Source: Opitutaceae bacterium (GTDB taxonomy: Bacteria; Verrucomicrobiota; Verrucomicrobiia; Opitutales; Opitutaceae). From it: a stretch of 5,763 nucleotides of DNA. Made by a program: the position numbers and the translations under genes. Below, in pieces: positions 1 through 5,317 of the stretch (positions are counted from its first letter, which is position 1; every line of letters begins with the position of its first letter). The notes beneath the pieces were generated by a model that had not been told where the DNA came from, did not search any database, and saw only the letters and a list, made by a program, of their open reading frames with translations. Location: positions 1 to 5,763 of the forward strand of contig JAIRTK010000093.1 in the NCBI GenBank assembly GCA_031254955.1, read 5' to 3'.

Positions 1-14
1 CGCAAACGGTTTCA

Positions 15-43
15 GCGTCCCGGCGCGTCAGCGCGCGGGACGC
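15..43. repeat. GC-rich hairpin at left edge
   Basis: Arms 15-22 and 36-43 pair perfectly. After a bulged G at 23, 24-27 pairs with 32-35, leaving a four-base loop (28-31). The stem is about 12 bp and almost all G/C. No clear T-run follows on either strand, so it is not a canonical intrinsic terminator. It may be structured RNA at the end of a gene lying left of the window. A second, minor hairpin (GCTT-CGG-AAGC) sits at 50-60. Confidence 0.45.
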
Positions 44-81
44 GCATTTGCTTCGGAAGCGCGGCGGGCGGCAGCATGCCG

Positions 82-104
82 GCGGGAAAACGCCCGCTAT
101 TTTT
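82..104 (+). terminator. probable intrinsic terminator of an upstream gene
   Basis: The five-base stem GCGGG (82-86) pairs with CCCGC (93-97) around loop AAAACG. G81-T98 can extend it as a wobble pair, and TATTTTT (98-104) follows on the + strand. This is the layout of a rho-independent terminator for a + strand gene ending left of or near the window start. It overlaps the stop codon of the minus-strand regulator (97-99). On the minus strand no T-run follows, so it would stop rightward transcription better than leftward. Confidence 0.5.
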
Positions 105-390
105 CGCCTTTGCCGCCTCCCCTGCCCGTCCGCTGCGAGTCGCGGCAGCCGCCCGCCTCCCGGAGCAACGCCTCGTAAGGGCAGCCGATCGCCTGGCGCA
201 ACCGGCGAAGCGTCGTGATGAGAATCGTGATCCGCCCGGCCTCGATTTTTTGGACGGTTCGCGGCGCCAGCTCGGCCAGCTCGGCAAGTCTTTCCTGCGT
301 CAGGCCGCGGGCGACACGCTCGCGCCGGATGTTCGCCCCGACTGTCTTCAGCCAGGCGTTTTGCTGAAAATTAACGTCTTGTGTTGACAC
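97..390 (-). CDS. XRE-family helix-turn-helix transcriptional regulator
   Basis: This is a 97-residue protein with a single Cro/C1-type DNA-binding domain at about residues 17-76. The core I-R-R-E-R-V-A-R-G-L-T-Q-E-R-L-A-E-L-A (21-39) gives the first helices. A-P-R-T-V-Q-K-I-E-A-G (42-52) is the recognition helix with the family's typical I-E-x-G ending. The C-terminal tail (80-97) is Gly/Arg/Lys-rich and probably disordered. The protein has no second domain, so it is probably a small dimeric DNA-binding regulator. The start is GTG at 390-388 with no good Shine-Dalgarno at normal distance (AGGGAG lies about 20 bases upstream), and it falls inside the first of two dyads upstream. It is divergent from the membrane-gene run, a usual layout for an autoregulated repressor also controlling its neighbour. 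The fold call is secure; the target is inferred. Confidence 0.9.
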   Translation of the reverse strand: MSTQDVNFQQNAWLKTVGANIRRERVARGLTQERLAELAELAPRTVQKIEAGRITILITTLRRLRQAIGCPYEALLREAGGCRDSQRTGRGGGKGEK

Positions 391-407
391 GCCCCATTAG
401 GCCGTGT
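387..407. promoter_or_regulatory. operator-like dyad 1, overlapping regulator start
   Basis: The nine-base half-sites ACACGCCCC (387-395) and AGGCCGTGT (399-407) form an imperfect dyad around ATT. They match the second dyad at most positions, giving the shared form ACACGNCC(C/N)-ATT-NGGNCGTGT. The dyad covers the regulator's GTG start (388-390), so binding here would block its expression. A perfect TTGACA -35 hexamer (384-389, + strand) overlaps its left edge, but no good -10 lies 16-18 bases further on. The operator role is inferred from symmetry, repetition and the neighbouring XRE gene. Confidence 0.55.
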
Positions 408-421
408 TCTCCCTGTTCGCA

Positions 422-442
422 ACACGACCCATTGGGTCGTGT
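422..442. promoter_or_regulatory. operator-like dyad 2, perfect palindrome
   Basis: ACACGACCC (422-430) and GGGTCGTGT (434-442) are perfect inverted 9-bp arms around ATT. It is the cleaner copy of the dyad at 387-407. The centres are 35 bp apart, a little over three helical turns, a spacing that could allow cooperative binding. It lies in the divergent spacer between the XRE regulator and the + strand gene at 507. The most economical reading is a binding site for that regulator. No T-run follows and it sits upstream of both genes, so a terminator role is unlikely. Confidence 0.6.
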
Positions 443-506
443 GTTTTCCGCCGCGATCCGCCCTTAAAACCCATTCCCGAAATCATCACCAAACTTACCA
501 CGCACC

Positions 507-1145
507 ATGAAAATCGCCATCCTCCTTGGCCTCATCGGCTCCGTCTTGCCGCTGTTTAGACAAGTCCTTTACCCATTTTCACCCGTGATTGCCCAAGGGG
601 GAGCCTGCGCCGGATACATCCTCATCGGCGCTTTTTTTCTCCTGCTGTATCTCCACCAAAGGGAGGCCCGTCTGCAACGCGCCGCGCTGTCCGGCCTCGT
701 CGCACAAGTCTGCGCGGCGGGCGCCAGCGCGATTACGTGCTGGTGGCTTGCCAACTCAGACGGGAACTGGAGTGACTTTCCGGAAAGGCTGGCGCGCACG
801 CAACGCGTGCTTGGCGGCCTTGTCGCCCGCATCGGCCTGTGCGGCTTTTTCGGATTGTTGTTCAGCCAGGACGCGGGCCGGCATTGGAACAAATTGTCCG
901 GCGCCATAAAAACCGGCGTGCTCGCGGGCGGCCTCGGCGCGGTGGTTTCGCTGGTTTTGATGCTCTGCGAGTTTAAGGGCGGCATCCTGCCCATGATGTG
1001 CGAAAAATGGGGGCTTGCGATATCGGATGCCGTAAAAATCACCAATATATTATATCTTGTTCCTTCCGCCTCGCTCGTCTGTTTCTTCGCCCTGCTTTAT
1101 TGGAAGCACCCCAGGGGCCGCGACGATCTTTCCCAAACCCTTTGA
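507..1145 (+). CDS. hypothetical polytopic membrane protein (about six helices)
   Basis: I do not recognise this 212-residue protein. Hydrophobic stretches suggest about six membrane helices, at residues 2-21, 31-50, 60-82, 101-120, 134-155 and 180-199. The first could be read as an uncleaved signal anchor. Charged stretches include Q-R-E-A-R (51-55), an acidic/basic segment 85-100 and a short C-terminal tail H-P-R-G-R-D-D-L (201-208). No enzymatic motif is visible. The start is the ATG at 507; its leader is A/C-rich with no Shine-Dalgarno. It is the first + strand gene after the paired dyads and divergent from the regulator, so it is the best candidate for a regulated first gene of the run. 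Coding is supported by GC-rich third positions and coherent hydrophobic segments. It could be an accessory membrane component for the neighbouring proteins, but that is inference only. Confidence 0.75.
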   Translation: MKIAILLGLIGSVLPLFRQVLYPFSPVIAQGGACAGYILIGAFFLLLYLHQREARLQRAALSGLVAQVCAAGASAITCWWLANSDGNWSDFPERLARTQRVLGGLVARIGLCGFFGLLFSQDAGRHWNKLSGAIKTGVLAGGLGAVVSLVLMLCEFKGGILPMMCEKWGLAISDAVKITNILYLVPSASLVCFFALLYWKHPRGRDDLSQTL

Positions 1146-1189
1146 CTCTCCCGTCAAACAAGGCGCGCGGCTGTCCGTGCCGCCGCCTT
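1141..1189 (+). repeat. two tandem hairpins between membrane genes
   Basis: TTTGAC (1141-1146) pairs perfectly with GTCAAA (1153-1158) around a six-base loop and includes the stop codon of the upstream gene (1143-1145). Immediately after, AAGGCG (1160-1165) pairs with CGCCTT (1184-1189). With one bulged C (1166), the stem continues 1167-1171 with 1179-1183, about 11 bp in all. No T-run follows, so these look like intercistronic RNA structure rather than a strong terminator. They could modulate mRNA decay or partial readthrough into the gene at 1236. Confidence 0.4.
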
Positions 1190-1235
1190 CGCAATCCAAC
1201 CGGACACCATCACCATACAGCCTCATCCCTCCCTC

Positions 1236-1910
1236 ATGGACTATAATAAAAACGCGAAATTCTTTCGCCCAAGCCCGTCGTTGAAACTGCCTGTTATCGG
1301 CGGGCTTGTCGGCGTGATCGGCCTGGCGATCAATCCCGTCTTCGGCATCGGTGTGTTGATTATTGTCATCCTCATCACCGTCGCGCTTTTCAGCGGGCGC
1401 CCGTCCGAGGACGAGATTGACCGGCAGGCCGGCGAGTTTATAAAAAACATCAAGGCCGAGGCCTTGAAGAAAACCCTGCTGGAGGAGGAGCAACTCTCCG
1501 CCGAGCCTATTTTTTTCTGGAATTATCAAATCGGCCCCGCCGTGCTCACCGACCCTGCCGTCGCCGGCTTGCAGGACAAGCGCGGCGGCGACGGGCGCTG
1601 GCGCTCGCCGCATGTCGAGGCCACCGCCTTCCTCTTCACGGAAAGCGCCATCCATTATTACAGGAAAATTTCCTCGCTGGTTTCGGACGCCGTCAAGGTG
1701 ACGACGGACGAGCTTTACTACAAACACGTCACCGGCGTCACCTCCGATTCCAAGGAATACAAAATCGAACAAGGCAACCAGATCGTGCAGGGCAACGTGG
1801 TCGTGCTGCGAAGCGGCGGCGAGAGCTTCTTCTTCAACGCGCCGGACAACGACTCTGCGGAAAGGGCCGCGATGGCGGTGAAAAGCCTGCTGCGTCAGAA
1901 AAACGCCTGA
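1236..1910 (+). CDS. membrane-anchored protein with possible PH-like C-terminal domain
   Basis: This 224-residue protein is not recognised by name. Residues 18-53 form a Gly-rich hydrophobic hairpin, two short helices split around N33-P34. Residues 54-90 are charged and probably helical (many Glu, Lys and Asp). Residues 128-200 show alternating beta-like segments: A-T-A-F-L-F, A-I-H-Y-Y-R-K, E-L-Y-Y-K-H-V-T-G-V, N-V-V-V-L-R and E-S-F-F-F. A C-terminal amphipathic helix (205-221) follows. That order, seven or so strands capped by a helix, resembles small bacterial PH-like domains, which often sit on membrane anchors; this is a fold guess, not a match. The ATG at 1236 has no Shine-Dalgarno. It lies 90 bp after the polytopic gene, same strand. 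A cytosolic sensing or scaffold role at the membrane is inferred. The only clear feature is N-terminal membrane insertion. Confidence 0.72.
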   Translation: MDYNKNAKFFRPSPSLKLPVIGGLVGVIGLAINPVFGIGVLIIVILITVALFSGRPSEDEIDRQAGEFIKNIKAEALKKTLLEEEQLSAEPIFFWNYQIGPAVLTDPAVAGLQDKRGGDGRWRSPHVEATAFLFTESAIHYYRKISSLVSDAVKVTTDELYYKHVTGVTSDSKEYKIEQGNQIVQGNVVVLRSGGESFFFNAPDNDSAERAAMAVKSLLRQKNA

Positions 1911-1974
1911 AAATCAACCGGGGCCGACCGCCCTGTATTAAGTCGCAAACCACAACTTGAATAAAAAATATATC

Positions 1975-2391
1975 ATGTCTGAAAACAACGACAACCCATC
2001 ACACGGCTTCGGGGATGAGCCATTCAGCGCGCCGTCGATGATCACACGTTATCAAACCGCCTATAAAAAGGCCGATAAACTGGTCAGGAAAGGAGGGCGA
2101 TACAAGAAAGCCGCCCCGATTGTCGGGATCGGGCTTTGGATGCTGGCCTTGATCGCCGCCGCCGCCGCCCCGAAGTTCATGCATATTCCCCTGGAGAGAG
2201 TTGCCGTGGCATGGGGAATTATAGGCGTCGTGGTTTGGATATTGATTCGCGCGTATGGTAACAAACTCGAAATCCAGGGGCAAACCTTCTACGCTACCCT
2301 CGACACGGCGGTCAACACGTCCCCGCTGCTTGACAATCTGCAAAAGGCGGAGGCCATGAGCATCTACAAGGAGGGCCAGAAAGCATTATAA
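1975..2391 (+). CDS. small two-helix membrane protein, unknown function
   Basis: This 138-residue hypothetical protein has a polar N-terminus (1-46) that ends in a basic stretch K-L-V-R-K-G-G-R-Y-K-K (35-45), ahead of the first membrane helix (47-66, including A-A-A-A-A). A second helix spans 75-93. A soluble C-terminal part of 45 residues ends in K-A-L. By the positive-inside rule the basic N-terminus and the C-terminus would both be cytosolic. I chose the ATG at 1975; a TTG at 1957 is in frame and would add six residues (M-N-K-K-Y-I), but neither has a Shine-Dalgarno. It follows the previous gene by 64 bp on the same strand. No catalytic motif or known family is apparent. A small subunit of a membrane assembly is possible but unsupported beyond its neighbours. 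Confidence 0.68.
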   Translation: MSENNDNPSHGFGDEPFSAPSMITRYQTAYKKADKLVRKGGRYKKAAPIVGIGLWMLALIAAAAAPKFMHIPLERVAVAWGIIGVVVWILIRAYGNKLEIQGQTFYATLDTAVNTSPLLDNLQKAEAMSIYKEGQKAL

Positions 2392-2437
2392 ATGAGGTTT
2401 TTCGCTATTTTCGATGGCTGTTGCAGGGGCTTTTTAC

Positions 2438-2601
2438 CCACGGAGACACGAGGGACACAGCGTCCGGGAAGAGGATTTTAATGAAAAGACTCACGCAGAG
2501 GCGCGGAGAGACTTTTAACCAAAAACCCTCTGCGTCTCCGCGCCTCCGCGTGAGATAAAAATCCCTCTCACCGAACTCCGTGTCCTCAGTGCCCTCCGTG
2601 G
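2438..2601. repeat. about 165-bp nested imperfect palindrome (dispersed-repeat type)
   Basis: The outer arms at 2438-2462 and 2577-2601 are inverted copies of a CCACGGAG...GACAC(A/G)G unit with small differences. The inner arms at 2490-2508 and 2536-2554 pair almost perfectly, one mismatch in about 19, based on CTCACGC(A/G)GAGGCGCGGAGA. The AT-rich joints between them (GAGGATTTTAAT near 2471 and its counterpart near 2555-2567) are also loosely inverted. The whole element can fold into one long hairpin with a loop at about 2509-2535. An alternative inner pairing exists between CGCAGAGG (2494-2501) and CCTCTGCG (2527-2534). It fills most of the 220-bp gap 2392-2611 and I see no gene in it. Repeats of this wording recur between genes in Verrucomicrobiota and similar phyla; copy number in this genome cannot be seen here. 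Confidence 0.7.
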
Positions 2602-2603
2602 TT

Positions 2604-2610
2604 AAAGGGG
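2604..2610 (+). promoter_or_regulatory. possible ribosome binding site deciding the ATPase start
   Basis: AAAGGGG lies at the right border of the palindromic repeat. It is 10 bases from the ATG at 2621 but only one base from the ATG at 2612. If it is a Shine-Dalgarno-like site, translation more likely begins at 2621 (M-S-V-F-T) than at 2612 (M-Q-T-M). The match to the anti-Shine-Dalgarno is modest. Confidence 0.3.
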
Positions 2611-2611
2611 T

Positions 2612-5305
2612 ATGCAAACGATGTCTGTTTTCACGATTCCATTGGAAAGCGACGAGTTGGCCGGGATGCTGGCGGTTGAAATCACCAGCGTCCCGGATGT
2701 CTCCATCATCGGCGGCGGCGAGGCCGACAACCATGCGCCGCCGCGCGATTTCACGCTCGACTACAAGCGCGATTTCGCGTCGTTGCTGTCCGCGTTTTTC
2801 CAGGCGGGCAAGCGCGGCGGCGGCCTGCGCGACGTGGCCGCCGAGATTTTGTATATAACGCAACCCGTGGCCCGCCAAACCTACGCCGCGTCCATCCGTC
2901 TGCTCGTCGTGCTGCGCGCGATCGAGGCGGACAAGCCCGCGCTGGAGGCGGCGCTGGAGGAGCATTATAATATTTTCGCCGCCACGTTGCAGTTGCAAAA
3001 ATACGAGTTTCGCAAGCTCGCCCCCGGCGAGTTTCTGGCGGCGGTGGGACAAGTCCGCCCGTCCGCCGCCCGCGCGCTGGCGAAGGAGGAGCACATCGCC
3101 GTGCTGCAAAACCAGGTGCTGAACGAATGCTACGCCTTCGAGCGGGTGGCGGAATCGGGCGCGGGGCTTGAGCGGCTGGTCAACACGCTGGTTGCGCACC
3201 CGCACTGCGCGGTCTCCTTCCAGTTGATTCCGACCGCCTTCACGCCGGCGGAGGCCGACGCGCTGGGGCGCATGGCCACCGTGCTGGAAACCTTGAACAA
3301 GGGCGTCCACGACCAGATGATGGGCAACATCGGCTTCGCCCTCGCGGAAAAACACGCGCACACTTATAAATACTACAGCAACCTCCGCAACTCGCCGCTG
3401 TTCCTGTTTACTATCGTCGTCATCGGCGGACCCGTCGCGGTGAACGCGGCGGCCAGCAGCGTGTCCGCGCAACTCAACGGCGCGGGCGCGGCGGTGAAAA
3501 TCGCGGAGGCGCCGGCGGAGGAGTTGCGGTTCGACGCGTCCCGGCTGGATTCCTGGCCGTCGTGGCCGTGGTTGTTGCACGAGTGCCTGCCCCGGCACGG
3601 GCGCAATCCTGAAATCTGGGAGACGCGCGGCGCCGCCTTCGCCGCGTTTCAACGGCTGCCTTATATCGTTTCGGCGGACGAGGCGGCGGAATTTTTCCGG
3701 CTGCCCGTCGGCGGGCCGCGCGTCAACGCCGGCCTCAACGTCAACTCCGCCGGCAAAACCAGCCGCGCCTTCGCGGACGGCATCATCAACGGCGGCGACA
3801 TCACCGTCGGCAGGCTGAAAAGTTCCGCTCGCGGCGACACCATCGGCTTTTTTTTGAAGGACCTGACCAAGCACATGCTCGTCGTCGGCACGCCCGGCTC
3901 GGGCAAGACCACCTTCGCGGTCTCGCTTCTCGACCGGCTTTGGAAACAGCACCAAATCCCCTTCCTCGTCATCGAGCCGGCGAAAAACGAATACCGCGCC
4001 CTCGTGCAAAGCATCCCCGGCTTGCAGGTGTTCACGCCGGGGAAAAACTCCATCTCGCCCTTTATCTACAATCCCTTCGTCCCGCCGGAGAACGTCGCGC
4101 TGGAAAGCTACAAGTCCGTTTTGAAAACCGCCTTCGCCGCCGCCGTCACCATGTCCTCGCCGCTCGATAAAATTTTCGAGGAAACCGTCGGCAATTGCTA
4201 CGCCGACTTCCGCTGGCTCGACCACTACACCGGCGCGGACAAGGGGCGCGTCTTCAATATACAGGATTTTATAAAATGCTTCCAAAAAACCTTCGACGCC
4301 ATCGGCTACACCGGCGAGGCGCGCAACATCGGGCGCGCCGGCCTCGTGCGGCTGGCGGGGCTTGCCGGCCTGTTTGACAATTACAACAGCATCCCCGTCG
4401 CGGACATCCTCTCGAAGCCGACGCTCATCGAATTGGCGGCGATTGAAAACAGCGACCAGAAGGCGCTGCTCATGGCCTTGCTGCTGCTGTCCCTGTTGTC
4501 CTACGTGAATCGAAATTTTCTCGGCGAGGGAAAGCTGCGCAACGTGATTTTGGTCGAGGAGGCGCACGTGCTGCTCGACGGCGACTCCGGCAAGGAGGAG
4601 GGCGCCGCCAATCCCTCCTCGATTGCCAAGGCGCTGGTCAAGCGGATGCTCGCGGAAATCCGCAGCTACGGCGTCGGCCTCGTCATCGCCGACCAGTCGC
4701 CGCGCAAGGTCGGCACGGATGTCGTCGCGCTGACCGACATCAAGCTCGCCTTCCGCCTCGTCGAGCGCGAGGACAAGGAAATCCTCGCCGACAGCTCCAA
4801 CATGTCCGAGGCGCAAACGAAACGCCTGGCGCGCCTGAAACCCGGCGAGGCGATGTTGTTTTTCGGAAAACTTGAGGAGCCGGAGGAAGTCGTCACGCCT
4901 GATTATCGCGCCGACAACAATATCAGCATTTCGCTGACGGACGACGGCATCCGCGAGCGCTCGACCTACTGGAAAACGCGGCCCGAAAAACTGAAGCCCT
5001 ATCCCGAGTGCGCGTGCATAAAAACCTGTCCGCGCACCTGCGATTTCGCGCGGCGCGCCCTCGCGCGCGAAGTGGCGCGGCGCATTGGCAACAACTATTT
5101 CACGGCGGAATCACGCGACATCGCGGTGCTCAAGAAAGTATATATAAACATCGAAAAACTGACGGCGGCGGAGCTGAACGACGAGCCGCTGACCGTGCCG
5201 CTGCTCAACTGCGTCCGCCTGCATTTTCTGCGCAAAATCCGCTACGCGACCAAAATCCCCCTCAGCGAGCAGCGGGTCGTAAACACATTAAACACTATAA
5301 AATAA
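2612..5305 (+). CDS. HerA/VirB4-superfamily ATPase with C-terminal Cys4 motif
   Basis: This is an 897-residue P-loop ATPase of the FtsK/HerA branch, whose members pump DNA or protein, usually as hexameric rings. Walker A is GTPGSGKTT (426-434, Lys432). A V-I-E-P-A-K-N-E-Y motif follows about 30 residues later. Walker B is ILVEEAH (646-652, Glu649-Glu650). I-R-S-Y-G (683-687) and A-D-Q-S-P (693-697) match the conserved post-Walker-B region of HerA-like proteins. The ~400-residue N-terminal part ends with F-R-L-P (362-365), resembling the motif before the core of VirB4-like ATPases. Near the C-terminus, Cys800, 802, 806 and 810 form CxCx3Cx3C, a possible zinc site. The start may be 2612 or 2621 (see 2604-2610). 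It follows the palindromic repeat and precedes the acidic gene by 12 bp. The ATPase call is firm; the substrate is unknown. It lacks a nuclease domain and no NurA-like partner is visible. Confidence 0.93.
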   Translation: MQTMSVFTIPLESDELAGMLAVEITSVPDVSIIGGGEADNHAPPRDFTLDYKRDFASLLSAFFQAGKRGGGLRDVAAEILYITQPVARQTYAASIRLLVVLRAIEADKPALEAALEEHYNIFAATLQLQKYEFRKLAPGEFLAAVGQVRPSAARALAKEEHIAVLQNQVLNECYAFERVAESGAGLERLVNTLVAHPHCAVSFQLIPTAFTPAEADALGRMATVLETLNKGVHDQMMGNIGFALAEKHAHTYKYYSNLRNSPLFLFTIVVIGGPVAVNAAASSVSAQLNGAGAAVKIAEAPAEELRFDASRLDSWPSWPWLLHECLPRHGRNPEIWETRGAAFAAFQRLPYIVSADEAAEFFRLPVGGPRVNAGLNVNSAGKTSRAFADGIINGGDITVGRLKSSARGDTIGFFLKDLTKHMLVVGTPGSGKTTFAVSLLDRLWKQHQIPFLVIEPAKNEYRALVQSIPGLQVFTPGKNSISPFIYNPFVPPENVALESYKSVLKTAFAAAVTMSSPLDKIFEETVGNCYADFRWLDHYTGADKGRVFNIQDFIKCFQKTFDAIGYTGEARNIGRAGLVRLAGLAGLFDNYNSIPVADILSKPTLIELAAIENSDQKALLMALLLLSLLSYVNRNFLGEGKLRNVILVEEAHVLLDGDSGKEEGAANPSSIAKALVKRMLAEIRSYGVGLVIADQSPRKVGTDVVALTDIKLAFRLVEREDKEILADSSNMSEAQTKRLARLKPGEAMLFFGKLEEPEEVVTPDYRADNNISISLTDDGIRERSTYWKTRPEKLKPYPECACIKTCPRTCDFARRALAREVARRIGNNYFTAESRDIAVLKKVYINIEKLTAAELNDEPLTVPLLNCVRLHFLRKIRYATKIPLSEQRVVNTLNTIK

Positions 5306-5317
5306 TCCCCGGAAAAC

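Noticed and set aside
76..387. + strand frame of 103 residues opposite the XRE regulator
   Set aside because: Its product is Arg/Ala/Pro-rich with no motif, while the minus strand encodes a clear helix-turn-helix domain.
1242..1247. TATAAT hexamer near the start of the 1236 gene as a promoter -10
   Set aside because: It lies inside the coding sequence (codons 3-4) and no -35-like hexamer occurs about 17 bases upstream.
1050..1772. Minus-strand frame of 240 residues
   Set aside because: It overlaps two better-supported membrane genes on the + strand and shows no hydrophobic segments or motifs.
2436..2602. CRISPR array in the repeat-rich spacer
   Set aside because: The repeated units are inverted, not direct, with no regular spacers.
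3395..3466. Hydrophobic stretch (residues 262-285) of the ATPase as a membrane helix
   Set aside because: VirB4/HerA-like proteins have buried beta-strand and helix segments rich in Val/Ile/Ala at this point. It is interrupted by G-G-P and followed by polar sequence, so a soluble core is more likely.
2405..4816. Very long open frame (803 residues) on the minus strand
   Set aside because: It lies wholly antisense to the ATPase gene, whose frame has intact Walker motifs. The minus product is Arg/Gly/Asp/Val-rich without recognisable domains, and its first part reads through the palindromic repeat. It is a GC-bias shadow.
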